Positions 1 to 6,957 of a stretch of 45,821 nucleotides of DNA are shown here, piece after piece (the stretch's first letter is position 1; every line of letters starts with the position of its first letter). This DNA comes from Bacteroidota bacterium (GTDB lineage: Bacteria; Bacteroidota; Bacteroidia; NS11-12g; UBA9320), in assembly GCA_024679565.1 (NCBI GenBank), contig JAIBDD010000023.1, positions 1-45,821 on the forward strand, given 5' to 3'. The notes under the pieces are model-generated. The model worked only from the letters and a program-made list of their open reading frames with translations, was not told the origin of the DNA and searched no databases. The translations under genes were made by a program, and so were the position numbers.

Positions 1-278
1 AACATCATGTGCTCAAAGAAGTGAGCAAAACCACTATTTCGTGCGCTTTCTCTTGCTGAACCCACATGATAAGCCACTTGAACGTGAACAATAGGGTCAC
101 TGTGGTCTTCGTGAATAATTAGCGTTAAATCGTTTTTGGTGTGCTTAAATTTTTGGTAGGCAATTACATTGTCGTCTACATTACCTTCAACATTCTCGAC
201 CAACTCATACTGAGCATTTGAGGCATTTACAAAAAGTACTGAAAGCAACGTCAGCACTACAAATCTTAATTTCTTCAT
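1..278 (-). CDS. M16 family zinc protease, N-terminal fragment
   Basis: The gene runs off the left edge of the window, so only the first 92 residues are visible. Residues 1-22 form a signal peptide (MKKLRFVVLTLL...NASNAQ), which implies export to the periplasm. The stretch HFFEH at residues 86-90 is the inverted zinc motif HxxEH of insulinase/pitrilysin (M16) peptidases, in the usual context GxAHxxEHM. In this family the two histidines bind zinc and the glutamate is the catalytic base; a second zinc-binding glutamate would lie further on, outside the window. Bacteroidota often carry two adjacent M16 genes whose products form a heterodimer, but the next gene is not visible. The ATG start is supported by the signal peptide and by a -7 promoter element about 20 bases upstream. 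Confidence 0.9.
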   Translation of the reverse strand, partial: MKKLRFVVLTLLSVLFVNASNAQYELVENVEGNVDDNVIAYQKFKHTKNDLTLIIHEDHSDPIVHVQVAYHVGSARESARNSGFAHFFEHMM

Positions 279-298
279 TTACTATTCTAAAGTTTCGC

Positions 299-306
299 CA
301 AAAATA
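299..306 (-). promoter_or_regulatory. Putative -7 promoter element of the M16 protease gene
   Basis: On the minus strand this reads TATTTTTG, a full match to the Bacteroidota -7 consensus TAnnTTTG, 20 bases before the ATG at 278. I see no TTG -33 element at 17-23 bases, so this is a half-match. Confidence 0.45.
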
Positions 307-367
307 CAATAGGCGTGCGGAGTAAAGGAAATGATTCGATAAAAAAGTGGTTTCTTTCTTGTAATGT

Positions 368-1687
368 CTACTCGTAAGCAATCCAACCTGATGGTATACC
401 GTGGCCTTTTGCGTATTCAAGAATCTTTAACGCCTCTTCTTTACTTTTTGTAGCGTAAATACCTACACGGTAGAAACCGTTGGGTTGAGGAAGAACTTTA
501 ACAACCTGGAAATCATTGGCAATTAGTGCTGCCGAACGTTCGGCAAGTGCCTGGTCTTTAGTTGAAATAGCAATAACATAGTACGACATGGCCTCTCCAT
601 TTGCTTTGTATTTCACCATTGGTGACGAGGGTACCGACTTAGGTTCTTCTGTTTTGGTCGTTTTGGGTTTTGTATCTGCTACTACAACCGGTTTGCTTTC
701 GTTCTTTTTCGTAGTCGGTTTATCGTCGTCTACCTTATTTTTAGGGTCTTTTTGGGTATCCTCGTCCTTATTATTGGTTGGGTCACCATCGGGCGTATGG
801 TTTGTCTTTGTCTTATTTGCTTGCACAATTTCTCCTGTGCCTGATTGGCAAACGACTTCAACAACTTGGTTGTTTGACAGATTATAAATGTCTGACTTTA
901 GCTTTAATATGGACTGCTCCAAGTCATCAATTAAGGCCATCACAGAGTCGTTTAAAACAAGATTGCCACCATCTGACCAGTCTTCAGGGTAACCTGCATT
1001 GGTTGGTATACCTGGTAGTGTTGGGCATTTGTCATTTGCATCTGCAATTCCATCTTTGTCGTAATCCATGTCTTCTTTCGGCACCACTGGCCTCTTAGAC
1101 TCCTTGCCAATAGTTTGGGCAAACCCTAAACGATACTGCATGTGCGTATCAAAATCTCCATTCAGCTGCTGGTTTAATGCCGCCCCAACTTGCAGTTTTG
1201 ATTTGCTACCTAGTTTAATATACGTTCCGAACCCATATTCATTGCTAATCACCATTGGTGTGATACCAAGGTCTTTATACGCGTCTAAGTAATTAAAATT
1301 ATACCCAAAGGATAAATATGGCGCAATGCGGGAGTCTACTGGGAAAAATCGACTGTTGTTTAAAGTGAGCATCAGATCAATATCTCCGCCAAACAAGTAT
1401 GACTTTCTAATTAGTTTGTTTTCTTCACTTTGGTTTAACAAAAACCCATTTGTAACACCTACAGAGAGTGACCAAGATCTCCCTAAATATCGATTGTATG
1501 ATATACGTAAAGATTGGGAAAGAGAAGAATCGAAACTCGTAATCTTATTGTCCAATAATCGGACGTTGTAATCATGAAAGTCTTGGTTAATCCCAAAACC
1601 ATTTTTATGACTAGCGGTTTGTGTCAGTCCCATAAATGGAAGTAACACGACCAAGATTGATATGACAAAACGATTGTTCAATAGCAC
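368..1687 (-). CDS. Outer-membrane beta-barrel protein with calcium-binding linker and SPOR-like C-terminus
   Basis: A 439-residue exported protein with a signal peptide in about the first 22 residues. Residues 30-195 alternate in the way of an outer-membrane beta-barrel, as in Bacteroidota OmpA-like proteins. A short thrombospondin type-3 motif (DYDKDGIADANDKCP, residues 208-222) probably binds calcium. Then comes a long hydrophilic linker rich in Lys, Asp and Thr (about 285-365). The last 70 residues (368-439; YYVIAIST... FYRVGIYATK..EEA) look like a SPOR fold, which in known proteins binds denuded peptidoglycan glycan strands. Usual OmpA proteins end in an OmpA peptidoglycan domain, so SPOR may be a substitute cell-wall anchor. 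The first codon is GTG; a TTG two codons on is an alternative. A good promoter lies just upstream. The SPOR call is from pattern only. Confidence 0.8.
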   Translation of the reverse strand: MLLNNRFVISILVVLLPFMGLTQTASHKNGFGINQDFHDYNVRLLDNKITSFDSSLSQSLRISYNRYLGRSWSLSVGVTNGFLLNQSEENKLIRKSYLFGGDIDLMLTLNNSRFFPVDSRIAPYLSFGYNFNYLDAYKDLGITPMVISNEYGFGTYIKLGSKSKLQVGAALNQQLNGDFDTHMQYRLGFAQTIGKESKRPVVPKEDMDYDKDGIADANDKCPTLPGIPTNAGYPEDWSDGGNLVLNDSVMALIDDLEQSILKLKSDIYNLSNNQVVEVVCQSGTGEIVQANKTKTNHTPDGDPTNNKDEDTQKDPKNKVDDDKPTTKKNESKPVVVADTKPKTTKTEEPKSVPSSPMVKYKANGEAMSYYVIAISTKDQALAERSAALIANDFQVVKVLPQPNGFYRVGIYATKSKEEALKILEYAKGHGIPSGWIAYE

Positions 1688-1706
1688 TTATCTGCAATTC
1701 GTAAAA

Positions 1707-1739
1707 CAAAGCTATTTGACAATCAGGTCTTTACACCAA
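1707..1739 (-). promoter_or_regulatory. Consensus Bacteroidota promoter of the SPOR/barrel gene
   Basis: On the minus strand a TTG (1739-1737) is followed after 22 bases by TAGCTTTG (1714-1707). This fits TTG-N17-23-TAnnTTTG. The GTG start at 1687 is 19 bases after the -7 element. Confidence 0.65.
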
Positions 1740-1760
1740 ATAGAGCAGCGTTGTTTCAAA

Positions 1761-1843
1761 CAAGCCTGTATAAAAGACTAGTATTTTATACAGTATAAAT
1801 GCAAGGACTGTTCCTATTTGCACTAAGCGCCTATACAGGCTTG
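1761..1843. repeat. Nested inverted repeats able to form two alternative hairpins
   Basis: A perfect 12-base inverted repeat has arms at 1761-1772 (CAAGCCTGTATA) and 1832-1843 (TATACAGGCTTG). The left arm overlaps a second perfect 10-base hairpin, 1766-1775 (CTGTATAAAA) with 1784-1793 (TTTTATACAG) and an 8-base loop. The two structures cannot form together. The right arm overlaps the stop codon of the methyltransferase gene. Neither hairpin is followed by a clear T-run, so it is not a classical terminator; it could process or stabilise mRNA 3' ends, or act as an attenuator before the downstream gene. Confidence 0.6.
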
Positions 1844-2634
1844 GTGGCCAAAATGGTGTATACCATTGGAATATAATTCCCTAGGTGTTCGATTCTAAAC
1901 TTTCCTGGTTCGAACTGGACCGTATGCATAAAACAATTGTAGGGAGAATAATCAAATTCGTTTAACGAATTGACAAACAACCCGCTTTTCACTAAGGCAT
2001 TATACACTTCAGATATACCATGATTCCACATCACATATTCGTCATGAATATCAGCATCGCGATCAGTATATGTACCTTCTTGTGTTTCGTGGATTGCTCC
2101 ATCATTGAAATAATTATAACCGACTCCCGCGAATTCATCATCAAACATCCAAACCACCGGGTGAAACTCGGCAAATACGAACTGGCCTCCTGGTTTTAAA
2201 TAATGAGACACAACATCAGCCCATTTATCCATATCAGGTAACCATCCTATCGTGCCATAGCTCGTAAAAACGATATCGAATTTTTCGTCAAGTACGTCAG
2301 ACAAGCTATACAAGTCACATTCTATAAATCGAACTGGTGTGTTTGTTTTATCCGATAGCTCATTGGCCATTTTAACGGAAACATCCGAAAGGTCTACACC
2401 TGTAACCTCTGCACCCATGCGTGCTAAAGAAATACTGTCTTGGCCAAAATGACATTGAAGGTGAAGGATTTTTTTCCCTTTCACATCACCTAGCAAGTCA
2501 AGTTCAAAACTATTGAGTGAGTTCTTCCCAGCTATAAAGGCCTCGTTGTTATAAAATTCAGACTCAAAGTGAACAGGTGTTTTTTTGTTCCAAGCCTCTT
2601 TGTTTATCTTGATATAATTCTTTTCTGCGTCCAT
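1831..2634 (-). CDS. Class I SAM-dependent methyltransferase
   Basis: A 267-residue soluble protein with the Rossmann-type methyltransferase core. Motif I is recognisable as KILHLQCHFGQDSISLARMG (about residues 55-74), followed by the acidic strand end EVTGVDLS that normally holds the SAM ribose, and later DIVFTSYGTIGWLPD and the post-motif LKPGGQFVFAEFHPV. The variant LQCHFGQD in motif I is typical of a family of uncharacterised small-molecule methyltransferases. The substrate cannot be read from sequence. The start overlaps the stop of the upstream membrane protein gene by one base (TAATG), so the two are translationally coupled. An inverted repeat covers the 3' end. Confidence 0.85.
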   Translation of the reverse strand: MDAEKNYIKINKEAWNKKTPVHFESEFYNNEAFIAGKNSLNSFELDLLGDVKGKKILHLQCHFGQDSISLARMGAEVTGVDLSDVSVKMANELSDKTNTPVRFIECDLYSLSDVLDEKFDIVFTSYGTIGWLPDMDKWADVVSHYLKPGGQFVFAEFHPVVWMFDDEFAGVGYNYFNDGAIHETQEGTYTDRDADIHDEYVMWNHGISEVYNALVKSGLFVNSLNEFDYSPYNCFMHTVQFEPGKFRIEHLGNYIPMVYTILATKPV

Positions 2635-3155
2635 TATTGATTGTGGTTGGTCTTTTTATTTAACCACAGTGCAAGTTTGGATGCATTTAGCGTAATAAAC
2701 AAACCAAATACAATAGAAAGACCAGAATACGATATACTATAGAAACTGTAATTTTTACTCACGATAGTTGGCACCTTATTGGGTATATACAGTTCCAGTA
2801 GATAATACACCTGAGATAGCATGGTTATTGTGTTGTGCACCACTAAAGACACCCCAATAAAGACAAGGATCACATTAAACAAATCAATACTAGTTACCTT
2901 ATCTGTCTTAACTTCTTCGCTGTCATGATTTGACGTAAGTTTTAGAATCCGGATCAAACTGTCTGTTTTGAATATAAGTTGATAGAAAAGAAACAGGGTA
3001 ACGGCTATGGATATAAGACTAACAAATGACTGACTTAGACTGTCATTATCAATGTAACCATAATAAAATCCAGTGAAATTTGATAGGATATAATTGATAA
3101 AAAAATATACACCCAAAACCTTCAGTAAAACTCTGTATAAATCTTGTGTTGTCAT
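2634..3155 (-). CDS. Small membrane protein of unknown function
   Basis: A 173-residue protein with about four hydrophobic segments, roughly at residues 10-30, 42-62, 92-115 and 140-160, and a charged loop (TSNHDSEEVKTDKV) between the second and third. No catalytic motif or known family is recognised. It ends in the hydrophilic tail LNKKTNHNQ. It is the first gene of a two-gene unit with the methyltransferase, joined by a TAATG overlap, which hints at a shared role but does not define it. The ATG start has no obvious Shine-Dalgarno sequence and I found no TAnnTTTG element in the 124 bases upstream. Confidence 0.7.
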   Translation of the reverse strand: MTTQDLYRVLLKVLGVYFFINYILSNFTGFYYGYIDNDSLSQSFVSLISIAVTLFLFYQLIFKTDSLIRILKLTSNHDSEEVKTDKVTSIDLFNVILVFIGVSLVVHNTITMLSQVYYLLELYIPNKVPTIVSKNYSFYSISYSGLSIVFGLFITLNASKLALWLNKKTNHNQ

Positions 3156-3279
3156 TTTTCAGAATGTGGAATAATTTGATGGCTGCACATACGGTTACAA
3201 CTACTGCCATTGGTATGCAAACTGCAAGTTAAGACATCTGACCTAAATGGTGACTTATAGAATAATGCGATAAGACCAC

Positions 3280-3708
3280 TTACCCTTCAAAGCCTTTCTG
3301 CTTATGACTTCCGTCACAATAAGGCTTGTTGGCAGAACCACCGCATCTACAGAATGCGGTAATTTTACTTTTTACCTCGCTTGACCCATCAGCATTCTTC
3401 AGTTCCACATCACCGTGAAAAAGCAATGGTCCATTAGGCGCAACCTGCATGGATGGCATGGAATTGGTCTTAGATTCGCTTATTTCTGGCTTGTTGTTTT
3501 CTGTATAACTCAACGCCCCTGATGGACACTTCTTAATCTGTTGACGTATATCTTCGGCCGTCGCATTTTCTGGTGTTATCCAAGGTTTGACCTTTGGGTT
3601 GTAGACTTTGGGTAGCGCTTTAACGCATTCCGCTGCATGAATACACTTCGCGGGCTTCCATACGATCGTTACATCCCCTGCATCATAATGTTTTGTGATA
3701 TCTTTCAT
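3280..3708 (-). CDS. Fused divergent 4Fe-4S ferredoxin and CDGSH iron-sulfur protein
   Basis: A 142-residue soluble protein with two iron-sulfur modules. The N-terminal half (about residues 8-70) has cysteines in KCIHAAECVKALP and KKCPSGAL, the pattern of the divergent mono-cluster 4Fe-4S family (Fer4_19). The C-terminal half has CRCGGSANKPYCDGSH (about 119-134), the CDGSH ligand set of three Cys and one His that holds a 2Fe-2S cluster in mitoNEET-like proteins. This fusion is known in bacteria; proposed roles are redox or iron-sulfur sensing, without a firm reaction. It is the last gene of the operon starting at 6341, 27 bases after the pirin gene. Confidence 0.88.
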   Translation of the reverse strand: MKDITKHYDAGDVTIVWKPAKCIHAAECVKALPKVYNPKVKPWITPENATAEDIRQQIKKCPSGALSYTENNKPEISESKTNSMPSMQVAPNGPLLFHGDVELKNADGSSEVKSKITAFCRCGGSANKPYCDGSHKQKGFEG

Positions 3709-3735
3709 TGTATTGGCGTAAATATAAGAAGGAAA

Positions 3736-4605
3736 TCAATCAAAATCTTCGATAAGAATACCCATCTTGCCAATCTGATAGTCGCGCATAGCCTCCATTA
3801 TTTCAGTCTGATTGTTCATCACATACGGTCCGTATGATTCAATTTTTTCGCCAATAGCTTCTCCGCTGAGCACGATGTACCGTGTATCAAAAACGCCTTC
3901 GACATTCACCTCTTCTCCATCATTTTCAAACACCACCATTTCTTTACCATGCACCGTTTCTCCATTCACTTTAAGTTCCCCATCAAGTGCGTAAAGTAAG
4001 ATATTGTAGTTGGTGGGTAGTGTTAGAGTCCGCTTGCCACCCCGGTTAATCTTGCCACGCAACAAAGTTTGTTCGGTGAACGTAGGTGCAACACCAGCGA
4101 CCCCATCCAATTCTCCCGCGACTACATAAATTTCGTCATGTTGCGTTGAGATCACAGGTGTTTCTGACTTTGATATCGGTTTGTAATATGGTGCACCCAT
4201 TTTATTCTCAGCGGGCACATTCACCCAAAACTGAATAAATTCTAAAGGTCCTCCCTTCTCAACAAACTCCTTATCGTGCCGCTCGCTGTGTGTAATTCCT
4301 CTTCCGGCAAACATCCATTGAGTTCCACCTTCTTCTACTTTCGCCTTATTGCCTAGTGAGTCGCGATGTACAACATTGCCTTCAAATACGAATGTAACAG
4401 GACTAAAGCCGCGATGCGGATGTGGTCCTACCCCTACTTCTCTTTCTCGTTGACCGCCAACAAGCGCACCTTTCCAGTGATGGATAAGTAAAAACGGGTC
4501 TATGTTCGGGACTCCTTCAATGGGCAAAGGTTGATCAATAATATGCCCGCCCATGTTCACGAGCTCGGACGATACAACGGTTTTAATTGTTTTAGCTGTA
4601 GACAT
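3736..4605 (-). CDS. Pirin family protein
   Basis: A 289-residue bicupin. The N-terminal pirin signature is clear: HPHRGFSPVTFVFEG followed by HRDSLG (about residues 62-84) and GRGITHSERH (about 101-110). These supply the three His and one Glu that bind iron in human pirin and in E. coli YhhW. Some bacterial pirins oxidise quercetin, while others have regulatory roles. The C-terminal half carries the second cupin (residues about 190-270) with no obvious metal ligands. It lies between the SRPBCC gene (25 bases upstream) and the CDGSH protein gene (27 bases downstream) in one operon, a setting that suggests redox or stress function. Confidence 0.93.
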   Translation of the reverse strand: MSTAKTIKTVVSSELVNMGGHIIDQPLPIEGVPNIDPFLLIHHWKGALVGGQREREVGVGPHPHRGFSPVTFVFEGNVVHRDSLGNKAKVEEGGTQWMFAGRGITHSERHDKEFVEKGGPLEFIQFWVNVPAENKMGAPYYKPISKSETPVISTQHDEIYVVAGELDGVAGVAPTFTEQTLLRGKINRGGKRTLTLPTNYNILLYALDGELKVNGETVHGKEMVVFENDGEEVNVEGVFDTRYIVLSGEAIGEKIESYGPYVMNNQTEIMEAMRDYQIGKMGILIEDFD

Positions 4606-4630
4606 TGCCTTTGTTTAACAACAGTACAAT

Positions 4631-5101
4631 TTACAACTCACTTTGTTTGAAATGGGCGTCAAAGTAATCGTCGCGGTAGGTAAATAATTTATGCAGTCGG
4701 CCAACAATAAACGTTACATAGATGTAGTCTCCGAACCAAGGAAATGGAGGCTCAAATGTGATTTCATCACGCATAATCACATTACCTTGGTGTACCAATA
4801 TGGAATGTTTGTGTGTCCACGACTTAAAAGGACCGCTTACCTGTTCATCAATAAACGACTCGTTCAAAATGATGTTAAAGAACCGTGCCTTCCATTTTAC
4901 ATGTATAAACGGAAAAACTTTTATTCGATAGGTCGCAATGCTGCCTTCAGACATGATGTCAGTTGCGTTTTTATCCAGGCGTTTACCACCAAACTTCTTT
5001 GGTGTTAACTTTTGAAGATTATTTGGATTAACTAGAAACGCCCATAACTCCTCAACCGTTGTATCGACAATGTGATCACGTTTGATGGAATATGAAGCCA
5101 T
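4631..5101 (-). CDS. SRPBCC (START-like) ligand-binding protein
   Basis: A 156-residue protein whose start (YSIKRDHIVDTTVEELWAFLVNPNNLQKLTP) is typical of the SRPBCC fold, also called polyketide cyclase or START-like: a strand carrying small hydrophobic residues, then a helix with an ExLWxFL core. The middle (FPFIHVKWKARFFNI... FIDEQVSGPFKSWTHKHS) and the end (MRDEITFEPPFPWFGD) match bacterial family members that line a hydrophobic cavity. The ligand is unknown. The start is four bases after the stop of the upstream membrane protein gene, so it is co-transcribed with pirin and the hydrolase. Confidence 0.85.
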   Translation of the reverse strand: MASYSIKRDHIVDTTVEELWAFLVNPNNLQKLTPKKFGGKRLDKNATDIMSEGSIATYRIKVFPFIHVKWKARFFNIILNESFIDEQVSGPFKSWTHKHSILVHQGNVIMRDEITFEPPFPWFGDYIYVTFIVGRLHKLFTYRDDYFDAHFKQSEL

Positions 5102-5104
5102 AAC

Positions 5105-5689
5105 CTACTTACTAATTATATAAATGACAACCGTTTTGTCATCAGACAAAAAGCCAAAGTAATATCTAATTTTATCGAATTTGAACATGGTTCCATTTCT
5201 TTTCTCCGTGCGTACTTCCACAACACCATATTCGTCAACAATTTCTTTATTTTTACTCAGTTTCAACGCATAACTAATTCTGTCGTAGAGCCCATCTGCT
5301 TTTTTCAATGAATCAGGCAATACCCCGTAATTCAAAGACTTTAGCTTCAATTTCAACTGATCAATCTCTTCTGTTGGAAGAGACACTAAGGCGATGGAAC
5401 TATAGCCATCACTTTCTGCATTGTCACTCCATGTATCGGCGAACACATAATCTCCTGACGTCGGAAATTGAACACCTGTAGCTTGTTTAAAATGATTTTC
5501 ATACAACCCAAAAGGCTTGTAAATACCTTTGTACATAAAAAATGCAATACAAAGGCTAACGACAACAACTAATGCCTTCAACCCTATCGGTTTTTGGTTT
5601 TTCGATAGTCGACGGAGGATAGCAATTGTTGCACCAAGCACCATCACCAAGCCAAGTAATAACGGAAAGAGAAACATCATCTGTTGCAT
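5105..5689 (-). CDS. Membrane-anchored protein of unknown function
   Basis: A 194-residue protein with two N-terminal membrane segments (about residues 4-24 and 38-54), followed by a roughly 140-residue soluble domain that is probably periplasmic. The domain ends in alternating strands (MFKFDKIRYYFGFLSDDKTVVIYIISK) but I do not recognise a family. The gene lies 16 bases after the hydrolase gene and 3 bases before the SRPBCC gene, so it is an internal member of that operon. Several ATG codons near the start (MQQMM) make the exact first residue uncertain by up to four residues. Confidence 0.7.
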   Translation of the reverse strand: MQQMMFLFPLLLGLVMVLGATIAILRRLSKNQKPIGLKALVVVVSLCIAFFMYKGIYKPFGLYENHFKQATGVQFPTSGDYVFADTWSDNAESDGYSSIALVSLPTEEIDQLKLKLKSLNYGVLPDSLKKADGLYDRISYALKLSKNKEIVDEYGVVEVRTEKRNGTMFKFDKIRYYFGFLSDDKTVVIYIISK

Positions 5690-5705
5690 AGCAGGGTTTT
5701 AAGTA

Positions 5706-6341
5706 TTAATTGTTCTTTAATTTTTCTGTTATAAGCGCACTAATTTGGTCCGCTTTGTCTGCCACCATAAAGTGACCTCCATCTTCAATAATAACTGTAT
5801 TTGCATCTTCCTTTAGAGGAAGTACACGGTCATCTTCTCCATGAATTTTGAATACATTGTGCGCAGGCGACATGTTGTCCCAGTTCATGATTTGTTTCAC
5901 AGCCCACTTTATATAGTCAATATCTACATCATCCAGGATGTAGTCGATTACTTCTGGATCTTTTGTACCAAAAAACCACCTGGCTAATGGCCGGGGTACT
6001 TCAACAAAACCAGAAGGTATCAAACTGGTCAGTTTCATTTTACCAATAAACTTAAACCACCAAGGAATTTCGTTTTTTGTTTCAGCTGACGATAATAAAA
6101 TGGTATGTGCTGGTGTAATAAATTTACACATCTCTGTGGCAAGCATGCCACCAAAACTTAAACCTACCAAAGCGAATGGTTCAGAAGTATCAATTTGGTC
6201 GCACAAACGCAGCGCATAGTCACTCATCGACTCATCTTTGCTTGGTGTGATCCATTTAACATGAACAACCTCATGCGGAAACTCAATAAATTGAAAAGCC
6301 CTCTCGTCTGCACCTAATCCACTAATGGCGTATATTTTCAT
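5706..6341 (-). CDS. Alpha/beta hydrolase
   Basis: A 211-residue alpha/beta hydrolase. The nucleophile elbow is GLSFGG (about residues 66-71, nucleophile Ser). The late Asp lies in KIHGEDDRVLPL and the catalytic His in IIEDGGHFMVADKA near the end, which completes the triad. The N-terminus MKIYAISGLGADERAF contains the oxyanion region. Esterase or thioesterase activity is likely, but the substrate is unknown. I place the start at the ATG at 6341 rather than the longer frame to 6440, because that extension reads through the 8-base repeats and a promoter lies just upstream of 6341. It is the first gene of a five-gene operon down to 3280. Confidence 0.88.
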   Translation of the reverse strand: MKIYAISGLGADERAFQFIEFPHEVVHVKWITPSKDESMSDYALRLCDQIDTSEPFALVGLSFGGMLATEMCKFITPAHTILLSSAETKNEIPWWFKFIGKMKLTSLIPSGFVEVPRPLARWFFGTKDPEVIDYILDDVDIDYIKWAVKQIMNWDNMSPAHNVFKIHGEDDRVLPLKEDANTVIIEDGGHFMVADKADQISALITEKLKNN

Positions 6342-6349
6342 ACCTACTG

Positions 6350-6380
6350 CAAAGATTGGCTCATTTGGAATGATAGGCAA
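6350..6380 (-). promoter_or_regulatory. Putative promoter of the hydrolase-pirin-CDGSH operon
   Basis: On the minus strand a TTG (6380-6378) is followed after 20 bases by AATCTTTG (6357-6350), one mismatch from TAnnTTTG. It ends 8 bases before the ATG at 6341, giving a very short leader, and it supports the shorter start. Confidence 0.5.
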
Positions 6381-6394
6381 GTTATTAATGAGTG

Positions 6395-6458
6395 AATGAT
6401 GAAGGATTGAAAGGTTGAGGGGTTCAAGGATTGAAGGCATGAATGTCTGAATGTCTAT
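6395..6458. repeat. Octad repeat array, copy A (8-base units)
   Basis: Eight consecutive 8-base units read on the plus strand: AATGATGA, AGGATTGA, AAGGTTGA, GGGGTTCA, AGGATTGA, AGGCATGA, ATGTCTGA, ATGTCTAT. The units AGGATTGA and ATGTCTGA recur in the array at 22567-22638, and AGGATTGA also near 45780. It lies between the hydrolase promoter and tRNA-His. Function unknown. Confidence 0.75.
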
Positions 6459-6654
6459 AGTATTATGAAGGAGTGAATTTTGTTTTCGTTTTTCACTGTC
6501 AAATCCCTAATTCTCAATTCTTAGTGGCTAGTCGCTGTATTGAGGTGTCAATCCTCACATCTTAAACTTATTCAACTACAACTTAAAAAGATCTATTCTC
6601 TATGCTCTTTTTTCTTTACTCTAGTGCATTACTCAATGCACGAATTAGAAAGCA
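6459..6654. other. Intergenic stretch with no recognised feature
   Basis: About 200 AT-rich bases between the octad array and the tRNA terminator. Open frames here are short and have no protein-like composition. I see no gene or clear regulatory element. Confidence 0.5.
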
Positions 6655-6685
6655 TAAAAAAACCTCCATCCAAGGATGAAGGTTT
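6655..6685 (-). terminator. Rho-independent terminator after tRNA-His
   Basis: On the minus strand AAACCTTCATCC pairs with GGATGGAGGTTT (one G-T wobble) around a very small loop, followed by a run of T. It starts about 5 bases after the tRNA 3' end. Confidence 0.8.
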
Positions 6686-6690
6686 AAAAG

Positions 6691-6765
6691 GGTGGATGAT
6701 GGGGTTCGAACCCACGACCCTCGATACCACAAACCGATGCTCTAACCAACTGAGCTACAACCACC
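6691..6765 (-). tRNA. tRNA-His (GTG anticodon)
   Basis: The minus strand folds as a cloverleaf: D-arm GCTCAGTTGGTTAGAGC, anticodon stem TCGGT/ATCGA around the loop TTGTGGT (anticodon GTG), and T-arm with TTCGAAC. An extra 5' G at 6765 (position -1) faces C73, the identity feature of tRNA-His. CCA is not encoded in full. The acceptor stem has one apparent U5-U68 mismatch. A consensus promoter and a terminator flank it, so it is a single-gene unit. Confidence 0.95.
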
Positions 6766-6782
6766 GTGTTTTTTAAAGGATG

Positions 6783-6811
6783 CAAAAATATGTCATTTTG
6801 AAATTTAACAA
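6783..6811 (-). promoter_or_regulatory. Consensus Bacteroidota promoter of tRNA-His
   Basis: On the minus strand a TTG (6811-6809) is followed after 18 bases by TATTTTTG (6790-6783), a full match to TTG-N17-23-TAnnTTTG, ending 17 bases before the mature tRNA 5' end. It is the best promoter in the window. Confidence 0.75.
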
Positions 6812-6926
6812 CACATTTTTCTGTGATTTTGAAAAAAAATAAACTCTTCAAAAAACAACCCTACAATAGCACACGCGCTATCCACATATGTGCAGAACAA
6901 AATACCAAAACAGGCAGTTTCACAGT

Positions 6927-6934
6927 TATTTTTG
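6927..6934 (+). promoter_or_regulatory. Putative -7 element of the TPR gene
   Basis: TATTTTTG matches TAnnTTTG, 23 bases before the ATG at 6958. No TTG is found at the -33 distance. Confidence 0.45.
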
Positions 6935-6957
6935 AAACATACTCTTAAAAGGCAACT

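Noticed and set aside
588-887. Open frame of 99 residues on the plus strand
   Set aside because: It is antisense to the linker of the SPOR/barrel protein, has low-complexity Ser/Val/Phe composition, and shows no motif.
6342-6440. N-terminal extension of the hydrolase to 6440
   Set aside because: It reads through the promoter and the octad repeats (residues such as PSILEPLNLSILHH) and precedes the normal family start MKIYAISGLG.
6540-6776. 78-residue plus-strand frame over the tRNA region
   Set aside because: It lies across tRNA-His and its terminator and has no protein-like character.
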